This document shows, piece after piece, positions 1 through 10,946 of a DNA stretch of 64,000 nucleotides; position 1 is the stretch's first letter; each line of letters starts with the position of its first letter. Below the pieces are notes generated by a model. It saw only the letters and a list, made by a program, of their open reading frames with translations, did no database searches and was not told where the DNA came from. The position numbers were made by a program, and so were the translations under genes. The stretch lies in NCBI GenBank assembly GCA_016800925.1, contig JABCPU010000049.1, positions 124,001-188,000 on the forward strand, in the 5' to 3' direction. The stretch is from Suillus spraguei. Its lineage: Eukaryota > Basidiomycota > Agaricomycetes > Boletales > Suillaceae.

Positions 1-429
1 TAATATAAAATGATGTCATGTTCATGAGACACCTCAGATCCATTTCCAGGAAGAGCTGCAGCAATTTCATTGTGTTACAGTCGTACGTGCCCCTATTCAT
101 TTTCTACCTCCTTTGCTTTGTATATTATGTAACATGGCTCTGACTCATATGCTCAACGCATCTGTACTATAGTTGCCTTCCTTCTTTGGATACGCACTTA
201 CAGTCTCACATCTCCTTTCTTGGTCCGTGTGCACATATTGATCTATTTAAGCACGTTGTATTACACTTGTATACTTTACTTTAATCTTACTGGGTTTTAC
301 CTGGAATATCCTTCACTTAGGCCTCCAACCTAAGTCGTCTTGAATTGTCTCTAAGTCTAAGCACTCCTTAGCCTTAGTCTCTATTCTTGTAGAAACCTCT
401 TAGATCTATCTTTGAGGCTGAACCCTTGA
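1..429. other. left edge, no gene seen
   Basis: AT-rich sequence without a convincing reading frame. It lies downstream, in minus-strand sense, of the Helitron relic. The helicase domains that normally follow the N-terminal region should be here but no trace was found, so the relic appears truncated near 430. Confidence 0.5.
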
Positions 430-1839
430 TCATACTTGGAACACGTTCCTTGTACTTTTACCTTGTCCTCTTCTGGACATTGTAGAACTTCCAGCAGACC
501 GTCCGTATCTTTTCACTGTCGCTGGTGATGCCACCCCAGTTCGTAACACATTGGCAGTGGGAAGGTTATATCTTTGACCATCTGTGCCTGGCAGGAAGTG
601 AATATGCACAGAAACATCTGTCTGCTCCTCTGGAGGCTTCTCTTGCATGATTTGATAGGCTTGCTTGTAGACAGCAGCATAGGGGTGTTTTCGATGCAAC
701 ATGTCATGCAGATCTCTGAGAATCTGAGATCAAGACCTTCATTTCCAGGACGGGTGGTGTGGATGTTGGTGGCTTCTTCAGAGTCATATATATAAAGTTG
801 TGCATATGAAGGCTGGACACCCTCTGGAGGTAGAAGACTGCCCATGAGGTGATGGAGAGAGCCATGGATATGAAAAGCATTTGGACCAGATCCTTGAAGA
901 GCACAATCCTCAATGTTGACACCAACAGAGGTAAATACAAGAGCACTGTTGTATTGGCGAATTTTTGACACAAATGTTCTGTCTCTATATGCCTGCTCCA
1001 GCTCAGGTGGCCATGCTGGAAATGGGGGAAGGCTGACTTGGCCTTACAAGCAGCACATACCAAAGCGAGGGTTTTGCAAAGAGGAGTTGGAGAGTCTTTC
1101 ACATGCAAAGTGAAGTGCATGACATTTGGACACTCCACATTAGGGGACCAAGAGTGTGATGGTTGGCTGGTTCTGTATATGGTTGAGCTCCATCAGGAAT
1201 AGAATAACCTGATTGATATGCTGGTTGTCCTCTGCTTCATGCTCCTGGTGTTGTTCCTGCTGCTGGATTCTCCTTCTCTCTTCATCATCTGCATGTTGCT
1301 CTTGAGATATTGGGTCATTATATTCATGTAGTGCCTCCTCAAGACGCTCCTGCTGCTCATGAACTCTTTGCTGCTCACGGTTATGACGGGCTTCCTCCTG
1401 TTGACCTGCTTGTATAGTAGCCTGAGATTGTCTATCTTCCTGCTGCTGAAATTGCTGCTGGATCTCCTGCTGATGTAATTCCTCCTGTGCTTGTCTATCT
1501 TCCTCCTGCTGGAAATGATGCTGAAACAGATTATTAAATTCTTGATAATCTGGTTGAGGTGGTACAGGCAAAGGTGGTGTAGGATGTGGTACAAAGTGTT
1601 GAAGGAGATTGTTGAAATTGTGAGGACCAACTGCACCCTCATAGTGAATAGGACCATGCATATAATGGTCATAGTTCTGTCTATTCATCTGTTCAGCTTC
1701 CTCTTCCTGCTGCTGTTCACGGTGAGCATCTTCAGCATGTCTAGCAACTATCTCAGCTAGCTGCTGCTGTATGTTGTGTCCCTGTGCAGCTTGCTGCTGC
1801 AGCGTATGAAAGAGTGCCAAGTCATTCTGAGCCTGTCCA

Positions 1840-1940
1840 AGGGCAGGAGCAGGAGCAGGAGCAAGAGCAGGGCAGGGGCAGGGGCAGGGGCAGGGGCAGG
1901 GGCAGGGGCAGGGGCAGGGGCAGGGGCAGGGGCAGGGCAG
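1840..1940. repeat. GGGGCA hexanucleotide array
   Basis: Ten perfect GGGGCA units at 1875-1934, preceded by four related GGAGCA/AAGAGCA units. On the minus strand, inside the Helitron leader, the array reads as alternating Pro-Leu or Pro-Cys dipeptides. On the plus strand it has runs of four guanines every six bases, which can form G-quadruplexes. Confidence 0.95.
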
Positions 1941-2079
1941 GAGGTATTGGTGCTGGTTGTTGTTGAGGATTATTACGCCTTTTCCTTGCAGCATGACGTG
2001 CTTCATGACTGTTCATTGTGGCTGTAGCAACATTTGCCATCCGACGTTCATACTCAGTCTGAAGTGCAGCAGGTGGAGG

Positions 2080-2205
2080 AATATAACCAAAGGGTAGCCC
2101 TAAGGCTGGAGCAGGGACTGGTTGGCCAAAGGGAGGACCTAAGGCTGGAGCAGCAACAGGTTGACCAAAGGGAGGTCCTAAGGCTGGAACAGCAACAGGT
2201 GGTGG
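2080..2205. repeat. 39-bp tandem repeat
   Basis: Two full 39-bp units (2102-2140, 2141-2179) flanked by partial units on both sides. In minus-strand sense each unit encodes a 13-residue Pro/Ala repeat around PALGPPFGQP. It lies in the leader of the Helitron relic. Units differ by a few substitutions. Confidence 0.9.
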
Positions 2206-2530
2206 TGGTGGTGTAGACGCCACCTGCGTTGAGCCTCATGATGTTCAATAACATGACGTGGCATATTAGGAAACCTTTGCATGGGAACAGGACCATGGTT
2301 CAAATTTCCCAAGATCTGAGGAATATTCTATGAACAAATCAGAATATGTCTCAAGAAAATTTGAAAATTAATTCTTACCATTTGAGCAGCATTTTCTAAT
2401 GGTTGAGCTATAGGAGCAGGGTGGCGACGTGCAGGAGGGGAGCCAATATTTCGCTGATTTCTCTCAGCCTGACGTGCAGCAGCCTGTGCCCGCTGAGGAG
2501 AGGTAGGAGGAGTGGAGGGATTCCTATTAA

Positions 2531-4194
2531 GAATAAATATTAGTCAAAATAAATATATGATGATAACTACATACATTGGAGAAGATATTCAAAACAAAGG
2601 GAGAAGAGAGCTAAACTTCCAACAGTTGTAGTTCCACTATATCAAAGATAAGCCATCATATATATATATATATAGCAAAATATCACATACCAAAGATCCA
2701 AACAAATATCACGAGAGTGACTGAAGAAGTACCAGCAGTTTCCAGGATGAGCTAATACCCTGGAAGTTCGACGTATGACAGTGCTAAGAACAGCTGAAAG
2801 CTGTCCGAGAAATTATCCCGAAGGATAGGATGGCAACTGTAAGAAGGCTGCAAGCAGACCAACTTAGCACAGAAAAGTGCCCCGCCAATCCAAAATCTCT
2901 ACACTGTAGTATACCCAGAGGTCCAGAAACAACCAGCGAACACCTGCAAGAACAGATGGCCAGGGAAGTAGGACTTGGTTACACGTTCGTCTTGAATCGA
3001 CAGGAGTTCGCGAGTCCAGATGGAATACAGGGCCAGTAACAAACAACAATCACACTCACAATGCTTCAAACTCCAAGATACGGCCAGTCCAGGTCCAGGT
3101 CCAGGTCCAGGGGGTCCAAAGGGTCCAAAAACACGTCAAAAAGCGAAAATGCCTGATATCTGATTACATAATCATTAATTTTTATCATACTTTCAATATG
3201 TACACTATATAGGCTTACAGGAATCAAGAACAGTGAAAGATATATATACCAAAGTAAAGCAGAAAAAAAACAGAAGTTGTGTATGTTGAGAAAGTATTAC
3301 TTTCTCAAGATGTGACAGAGGGAGCAGTGGTGGGGGAAAAGAGGAAACGAAGATTGGAGCTCGAGGGTATATCTAGGGAACCACAGCGCATAAGCTGCGC
3401 AGTCACGTGACCAAATCACGCAATCACGCATCACGCAATCACGCAATCATACAATGGGACAACAGTGAGTCGGCACTCGAAAAAACCACGCGAGAAATTT
3501 CCATTCCGAGCTAAGCGTTCCTAAGCGAAAGCCATGTGAGCTAGCGAGGACATTCCCACCTTTCCCCCCTTACTTTATAGATTCAATCCATCCAGACCTG
3601 CTTCACGATGATGTTATTGCGGTAGTTGATTTGTAGGGATTTTAGATATATAAATCAAGTATCGAAATTTACTCCTCGTTGATTTTAATTGCTGCTTAAT
3701 GTTGTTACTGTCTTAGACCACTTAGGTTGCGCACTTATCGATATATTCCTATTTAATCGAGTCTATCAACATCAAGCATCCTCATCTCTAAGTGATGTCT
3801 TACGCAACGTGATCCAATGTGCATGCATGTTTGCAGGAGTGATCTGAATTCTGATGGAACATTCAGCGTCTATAGGGACCATAGTTGCCTGCTACGACTA
3901 TTCTTAAAGAGAAAGAACAATAAACTGCCCAGGTTTCTTTGACCTATCGGTCACCAGGAAGAAAGAGTACCACAGCACATCGGTGTTGCACTGCTCAGGT
4001 AGCACTAACGATGGTATCATCTACGCCCTACAACTGGTGAGGCATAGTCCCATAGCTATCGGAAAGTTAGTCCACACAAATCAAGTGATCATTCGATCTA
4101 TATTCTATCGTACTGCGCACAAATTTCACTGCTAAGTTCATTGACGTTTTTCAAACGCACAAATGGAGGCCTAGCGTAGTGTGCATTGTATATC
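2531..4194. other. intergenic, simple repeats only
   Basis: No convincing gene. It holds a short TA run near 2657-2674, four GGTCCA units near 3085-3110, and an ATCACGCA-type repeat at about 3415-3450. The left half may be upstream sequence of the Helitron; the right half is downstream of the aminopeptidase. Confidence 0.5.
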
Positions 4195-6672
4195 TCATCC
4201 TTGGCTCGAGAGACGCCTGGCAAATTCGACCAATGCACTAAACGATGACATTAAATAAACGTATAAAAGTTGTTGAAAATGACTTACCGAACGGGACGCC
4301 CGGTCATTCCTTTCTCTTGGTATGGTGTTGGGCGGGTGAACTACAATGAAGATATCAGCGATTGGAACTAATAATGCAAAGGCAATCACAATAAAGGGCG
4401 CAGTACAAAGAATGCCATCGTTTAGATCGCAGTCGTGGCCATGACATATATCCTGCATTTGATTTCACAAGCGACATGTTCTTACCTCCATAGTCCCAGC
4501 AATATCAACGTGGGCCCATCGCACAGAGGGTTCCTGTCCATCCTTGGCCTCAATGCCATCTACAAACGCCTTAAGGAACAGTGCAGCAGTGCATGAACCT
4601 GCTGGTTTCCCGCCAAGCTAAAAAGAAAAAAACAATATGAAGTTCAAGCAAGGCTAACGTGAATATAGGTGACTGACGTTGCACAAGTCAGCGTTGGAAG
4701 AGTAGATTTGTGGGCCATAATCTTCGTCGAGGGGCATGCGCCAGAAGCGATCGTACTCACTCTCTCCGGCAGCACTCAGTCGGTTCCAAAGGGCATCGGA
4801 GGTCTAATATGAGAGTTCGGTCAACGGCGTGTCAGTGGGTAGCAATGAAATATTGTACCGTGAAAACACCAGTGTAGATCTCACCCAATGCGACATCCAT
4901 AGCCCTATCAATAATAAGTTCAAGCTGACGCGTGAACAATCAATTCATACCCAGTGAGAGTGGCAACATCGATGACTGTGTGCGGCTTGAACTCGGTTGA
5001 TGCGTAGTACAATGCATCTTTGACAAAGTTTAGAATTCATCATAACGTCAGTAGATAGCAAGAGTGCGCACCAGCTAGAACAAGACGACCCTCAGCATCC
5101 GTGTTGTCGACCTCAACGGATTTTCCATTCATAGCGTAGATTCTGGCAAATAGTCAGTTCAAGACACAACAAATATCGTGTTCCAGGACTTACACATCGC
5201 CGGGCTTGGTAGCTTTAGGGCCGGGCAAGTTCTCGCAAAGCGGAGTGACAGCGACAACATTGATTCTGCAACAAGGATAAATAAAATGACGGTAGATCGA
5301 AGAGGACATCAACGTGCGGGAGTTGGAGCTGAGCGATGGCGAGCAGAGATGATACAACTGCAGCCGCCCCACCTGTAATTCAAAGTTAGCGGCCACTTTC
5401 AAACTCAGTTCAGCAGACTATACCCATGTCACCGCGCATCAGCTTCATGTGCTGTATCCAGTTAGGCATGGTGTTTCCAGTTGAAGAAAGATAATCTTAC
5501 TTCTGAAGATTTCAAGCTGATTCCTCCGCTGTCGAAGGTGATGCCCTTCCCCACGAAAGCAAGAGGTTGTGCGTCTTTTGAAGGGGCGCCCTTATAGTGA
5601 CTTGTACAATCATCAAACTGTAAACGACAGTGCAAAAAAGAGGACAAGGAATGCTTACATCTCGAGGAACTTCGCTGGCTGATCAGTTCCTTGAGTTACG
5701 GAGAGGAAAGTGCGCTACATAAGAACATGTCAACATTGAGCGTACATCAAGAGTAAAAAACATACCATGCCCTTTTCAGCCGCCCAAGCTGCCGAGATAT
5801 TAGTAGAAATGTTAGAAGAATGCAGAACATCTAACCTTCGTCGCGAACAATAATCTCCACATTAGGGATACCGCTAAATTCTGCTTGGACTCGCTTGCAG
5901 AATGCCTTGCAACATAGTGATATGAATTCAACTGCTAGGAGAGCTTAAATATGAACGTACAGTAGGTGTCATCATATTTGCGGGCAGTTCCATTAACTAT
6001 GGAAGTCGGTTATATTCTCCCAAGCGGATCAGGAGGCATTCCGTTCCATGAACTCACCGTTCTTGCAAGGTTCTGCGCATTCGCATAGATGACACCACGA
6101 TCCCAGTCAGCAGAGTTGATGTTCGTGGAGATTTCAAGCTTCTTGGGAACGCCCACTGTTCCCCGCGGGTCGAACGCCGATGGAGGCGATGTCTTGAGCG
6201 AGAAGTCGTAAAGCGCCAGATGAGCAGCGACGGCTTTGAAATGTACATAAGATGATGAAAGGTGTAGATCAAACTATAACTTACCAGCAGCGTGAGGATC
6301 TGCTGATGCATCGATAATGGTCTCAGAAATACCATCACCAAGTCCCTTGACACTCTTTACACCGCTGCCGATGGCCTTACGAACAATCTCTCGTCTCACA
6401 TCACCAGTTTTGGAGTCAAAACTCTCACCAAGTGAGACAAGTGCAGTTACGTCGAACGCGGGAGTCCCATAGAAGAGGTGGGACGTGCCAACCTTTGCAG
6501 GCTTCTGTGCCTGAGGAAGTGAAGACCACAAGGATGCTGGATTGATACCTGGAGCAGCATTTCCTGCAGGATTCTTGGGGTCAACGGGCACGACATATGC
6601 TTTTGACGACATCGTTCGCAGTAGGGCTGATGATCGATGAAATGCTCTTCCGGTGAGCATGTGCAATGTCAT
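4195..6672 (-). CDS. leucyl aminopeptidase, peptidase family M17
   Basis: Cytosolic or mitochondrial dizinc aminopeptidase that removes N-terminal residues from peptides. About eleven exons on the minus strand. The metal-binding and catalytic signature NTDAEGRL is encoded near 5085-5110. Upstream in the protein are [14 protein letters not shown] (near 5560) and [13 protein letters not shown] (near 5450-5350, across an intron), the usual M17 zinc and substrate loops. The last exon encodes the ending [13 protein letters not shown] before a TGA at 4195-4197, spliced after GMTGRPVR. The most likely cytosolic start is MSSKAYVV at 6612. An in-frame upstream ATG at 6672 adds 20 basic and hydroxylated residues that look like a mitochondrial presequence. 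It is divergent from the gene at 6971, sharing about 300-360 bp of promoter. Exon junctions I checked are GT-AG and in phase. Confidence 0.93.
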
Positions 6673-6970
6673 GTGTCTAGACTAGAGTCTAAACTTGTGC
6701 GTCGGGACTCGGAACCCGGAAGACCAAGTTAGACAAACACGAGGTAGCCTGAGCACAATGACTGGAAGCTTGTCAATGCTCACATGCACAAGCGTACAAC
6801 TCCGCGTATAGCTTCATCATGCCACCACAAGTTGAGGACTATCCACAGGTGGCTTTGTCGGATGTGGATCAACTTATTTTCCACAACTCTAAATTCAATC
6901 CCTATATGAGCGCTAGCTCACTTCATGTTCTCTTCTAATTTCACCCAGACTTGCGACTTTGATCTCCTGA

Positions 6971-8139
6971 ATGTCCCCTGCTGCTGATACCCGACCTCGT
7001 AACGGAGGCACCAAGTACGACAAACTGGCTGACACAGTGTTCAACAGTTCTACAATGATCGACAGTAATCCGCACGCGAAGGGTACTGCTCTCCGACGCT
7101 TCAAGAAAGAGGAAGGCGTAATCTACCACATTCCGTCAAGTTCAAATCTAGCAAGCATTTTTGCATCAGACGAGAGTGAACCCATCTTGGTGGATTCCCC
7201 TGCTCTCCAAAGGAAGTCATCTTCACCATCGATTACCTCAATCCGCCCCCTCCAAGCCGTTCGTCGACTCTTTCCCACGTCTCAGACAGTGGCTCCTCCC
7301 AAGACGACTTGCGAGCATGCAGTCAAGAACTGCACATCATCTCTGATAAAGTCGCCTTCAAAAAAATCAAGTGTTCGCAAACTGCGACGATCAGCGTCTT
7401 CAAGAGTGGAGGATAGTGCTGAAGCGGACATCGCAAGCATTACTTCTGGTATTCTCCAGCGTCTCACTATTCTTCAAGTTCCCTTCGATCTGGACGATCT
7501 TGGAGAGCCAGAGACCATTTCACAGACTACAGTCGACGATACGCCGGCGATGTATGCCCTGGAAGATCTTAATATGAGAGTCCGCTGCTACGAACGCCAC
7601 GTCACGACATGGGACTCGCCTGACTGGTAAGTCAACCAACTACTACATTCTAGTGTCTCGTGCTTAGTGTTTCCAAAATGCATAGGGAGTTCTTCATCTT
7701 CCCAGCGCAACTCCTGATTACCTGTATCTCGACGAATGATTTCGACCCACTGGTTATTCCGGACGTTACGATCATTGATCTCATCTGCACTACAATAGCG
7801 ATAAATGGCCCCTATAAGTCCCACCCCCAAATTACACTCAGGACCTTTTATGATGGCGCCACGATACGCTACGTGAATGATACACCTACACCCGATTTGT
7901 TTCGAGGAATCCATATTGGGAAAGTCCCCTGGTGTTCTACCATGGACAAGGATGGTAATTTTGGGTGGTTCATGCGCTTCTGGATTCCAATCCCATTCGC
8001 ACTCTTTCACCGAGCGGAAACGAGAATTTTCAAGATAGATGCCAATGTGCACGTTAATGGAAAGGATGGTGAAGACAGGTTTTTAAACGCTTCAAGTGAT
8101 TTCACATTGTCGAGGTTACGGAGAAGTTTGGTGATGTAA
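6971..8139 (+). CDS. uncharacterised fungal protein, 369 aa
   Basis: Two exons, 6971-7626 and 7686-8139, with a 59-bp GT-AG intron (7627-7685) that joins SPDW to EFFIFPAQ in frame. This gives 369 residues ending at TAA 8137-8139. The N-terminal half (about residues 1-150) is Ser/Lys/Arg-rich and probably disordered. The C-terminal half is compact, mixed hydrophobic and aromatic, and looks like a folded domain, with no membrane helix or signal peptide. I do not recognise the family; it resembles the many lineage-specific basidiomycete proteins with a disordered N-terminus and one conserved C-terminal domain. It is transcribed divergently from the aminopeptidase. Confidence 0.75.
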
Positions 8140-9633
8140 ATATAGAAACATATAAATTCTACTAGTACTACTATGTATTAATACCTATAAAGTTTGACAG
8201 TGGACCTAATTGACGAGTGATGTCGACCAACACCGATGAAGCTTTGAAGTCTGGGTATCGCTGATTACCTCAAGTGGCGCAGCTGAATACCCAATCGATA
8301 ACCCTGAATCTAGATTGGATGACAAGCGCTCTTGAATGACACTTTCCACAACAAAGTCTTCAATAACCTTAATAAAAAGGAACTTACGAGCCTCTCAAAA
8401 GTCATTAATCGACACCACCTTCTCCAACAATTCCATTGGATCGTGTGCGTATTTCCCGTGTTCTTTAACAGAACATAGGGCGGGTTTGCAAGCAGGGCAA
8501 GGTCATTGCCATACATATGCAGCGGCCTGAGGTTCGTCGACTTGAATACCAAGTGGGATTAATTTATCTCACTAGGGGTTATTCTAAAAACTATATTCAA
8601 GCACACAATTCAAACCTGCGACCAGCGCTGTTTGTGGAGGTGTCTCTGACCGAAAGTGTGGTCTTACATCTCTGTAGACGGTAGAAGGTGCTGATGTGAA
8701 TATGATGTTCAAGGATTGGCTTCAGAAATTCAGATTAGGACGAGTCTTAGAGGATACTTACTTTATAGAATATCTATGGAGAATTTGCAGAATAGCAAGT
8801 GAAGTGGTTGCCGTCGGCCCGGCCGGCAATGATTTGTGTGAAATTGTCCTTTCTGAGTCGGCTCACTGGATTTCAAGTTCCAAGCGCACCTCCTTGGCTT
8901 GGCTCTCTCAAGTATCCAGTGGGTCTCTCTCAGTGCTAACCTATTCTCCCATAGATCCACCCAGTTCTATCAATGCTCACCTGCCAGTCATCCGGCAATC
9001 CAATCATACATTCGACACAGTAGTGTTCACATGAACGAACAAGGTGCTGCAAAGGAGTTATTCCAACTTACCTTGTCATCGTGTAGTATCGTGTGACAGC
9101 GCGATACGATACTATACAGCGACAAGGCAAGCTGGCCAGTCTTCCCTAGGCCTAGGCAGACCGTCGGTGTATACGAATGAAGATGGCCGAGACTCCTTAC
9201 TTGGTATAAACCATTTTCTTCGTTATGTTCGATGTACTATTAATTATATGGGGAGTAGCAGGACACATATACCGTACTGACTTCAATTTGCAATGATTGC
9301 CATGATGACACAGAAAACATCATTGTCATTCTTCGAGATCAGCGCCACGCACCGTGTTTCAAGACTACACCTAATACCTTGTGCAGGAAATATGTTGACA
9401 AGGGAGCAAAGTCACAGGATGTTATTTACTTGATGCAATATCGAGCGATGGTCCAAGGGGTCTTGGTTCAAGTCTTGTTTAAACTGAAACCAACATTTAC
9501 TAAATTACTACAGTATGCATTGTTACAATTGACCGCCCTCTGATTTGGGCGGCCATTTCTATTATATAACGATATAGATGGAGCTCACGAAACTACCCAT
9601 ACCGTCATACATCCCACAGGCTTCAATTTTGTC
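8140..9633. other. intergenic, no gene assigned
   Basis: No reading frame I can support. A minus-strand stretch at about 8394-8207 stays open for about 60 codons (containing KFLFIKVIEDFVVES) but is preceded by a stop and has no recognisable relative. The right end is the promoter of the membrane-protein gene at 9634. Confidence 0.4.
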
Positions 9634-10946
9634 ATGGTTGCATTGCAGGGCATCCCGATAGATGCCGCTGCCGTCATGTCATCAGTACTGGAAGGCATTC
9701 TATACGGTGTGTATCACAATGAGTTTCCCCGTCCCATACACAGATGACCGACTTGCCAGCGCTCTTCAGGATTTTCAGTCCTCATGTGTCTAGGTACAAT
9801 CTGGACGTTCACTTACAAACGACACATGCAGGACGTCAATCGGCCAATCGCTGTGGTTGCCACCCTACTGTTCGTGTTCAGCACCACGGTTAGCTTGTCC
9901 CCGCTCGCATCCAATGTTATCTACTAAAGCCTCAAAAGCACATAGTCGTAGTCATTATTCATCTCGAACGTGGACTGGTGACGTATCGTGATACATTTCC
10001 TGGTGGGCCAGTGGCGTTCTTCGCAGACGTCACCCAAGTTACATTTGTTATCAAGAATGCAATATATACCTTGCAAACTCTGCTTGGCGACGGGGTGGTG
10101 GTGGGTCAAATTTTCACGTGCTAGCTTCAGACCTTCATAGAACCTGCCTCTCGGGCAAAAGATTTATCGATGTTACGTTGTCTGGCAATCTGCTTGGATC
10201 ATCATCCTACCATGCATGATGTGGTGTGGTGTCGCAGGTTAGGTTGCAATCATCCTGAGGAAGTCGTATGCTCTAATGTTATCTCAAAGCGTCTGGCATT
10301 TGTTCAGTCTACTACTTTTCTCAAGCGTCGACTGCCGAAATCGAAAATTTCTTCGCTAGCAGAATTGGTCATTGGGTTGCTACTTTCCTTGCCTCCACAC
10401 TTGCAACTAATGTATTGAGTACCGGTGAGTGAGCACACTTTCGCGTAAGCGCGATGTTAAGACCCCATAACAACCTGAATTTGTCCAGGATTACTGGCAT
10501 ATCGCATCTGGATAATTGAACGCAAGGTCTCTGCAGTTTGCACGACGAGGCGCAAAGTACCTATATTGCGCGTATTGATAGACGCTGCTGTCTTGTACTC
10601 CGTGGCGCTTGGCTCCTCGATAATATGTTTTTCCCTCTGGAACGATGGACTGTATGTGATGGGAGACTTGGTAATTCCTCTTTTAAAACCTGTCATCGCA
10701 AATCACTGATTTTCGATCAACTAGATCGTCCCGATCGTCTCGATTGCATTCTACATGGTATTTATTCGCATCGCGACCAGTCAAAACAATCAACATTACC
10801 TCTCGAATGTCTCTAGAGGGGCCACTGAGACAGAACAAAGAAAATTAAAGCAACATCCTATGCAGCCGCTGATACGCAGGCCAAATGATTCCAAATCCTC
10901 CTTGGGTGATAGCCCGAAAGTAGCGACACATTCATTAGCGTATTAA
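9634..10946 (+). CDS. seven-helix membrane protein, basidiomycete family
   Basis: Seven exons: 9634-9706, 9770-9888, 9939-10100, 10162-10237, 10308-10424, 10489-10670, 10725-10946, joined by GT-AG introns of 50-70 bp. All phases agree and the exons sum to 951 nt, giving 316 residues ending at TAA 10944-10946. The product has about seven hydrophobic segments. Landmarks are IPIDAAAVMSSVLEGILYGF at the N-terminus, a cytoplasmic-type loop YKRHMQDVNRP, TFVIKNAIYTLQTLLGDG, IYRCYVVWQSAWIIILP, and AYRIWIIERK. The tail (about 50 residues) is polar. I recognise this pattern from a large family of uncharacterised receptor-like membrane proteins of Agaricomycetes; ligand and function are unknown. No break was found, so the gene looks alive. 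Because no exon exceeds 222 nt it is invisible to simple open-frame scans. Confidence 0.88.

Larger units (their letters stand above)
430..2530 (-). mobile_element. decayed Helitron, N-terminal part only
   Basis: Read on the minus strand, this region encodes pieces of the N-terminal region of fungal Helitron Rep/helicase proteins. In order: a Pro/Gln-rich leader (about 2500-1150), a degenerate Cys-His motif of the CPNCHALHF type (about 1120-1060), a block containing IRQYNSALVFTSVGVN and PSYAQLYIYD (about 970-760), and a block containing HPYAAVYKQAYQ and RYNLPTAN (about 690-520). The pieces lie in different frames: slips are visible near 1115 and 730, and a stop follows the CC motif near 1055. 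Nothing resembling the Helitron_like_N core, the Rep HUH motif or the helicase follows. The family call rests on remembered similarity of the conserved blocks. I regard it as a dead, truncated copy; element ends were not identified. Confidence 0.75.

Noticed and set aside
1776..2027. Plus-strand frames of Gly-Ala or Gly-Arg repeats over the GGGGCA array
   Set aside because: They exist only because the hexamer repeat is open in several frames; the minus strand carries the Helitron-like sequence.
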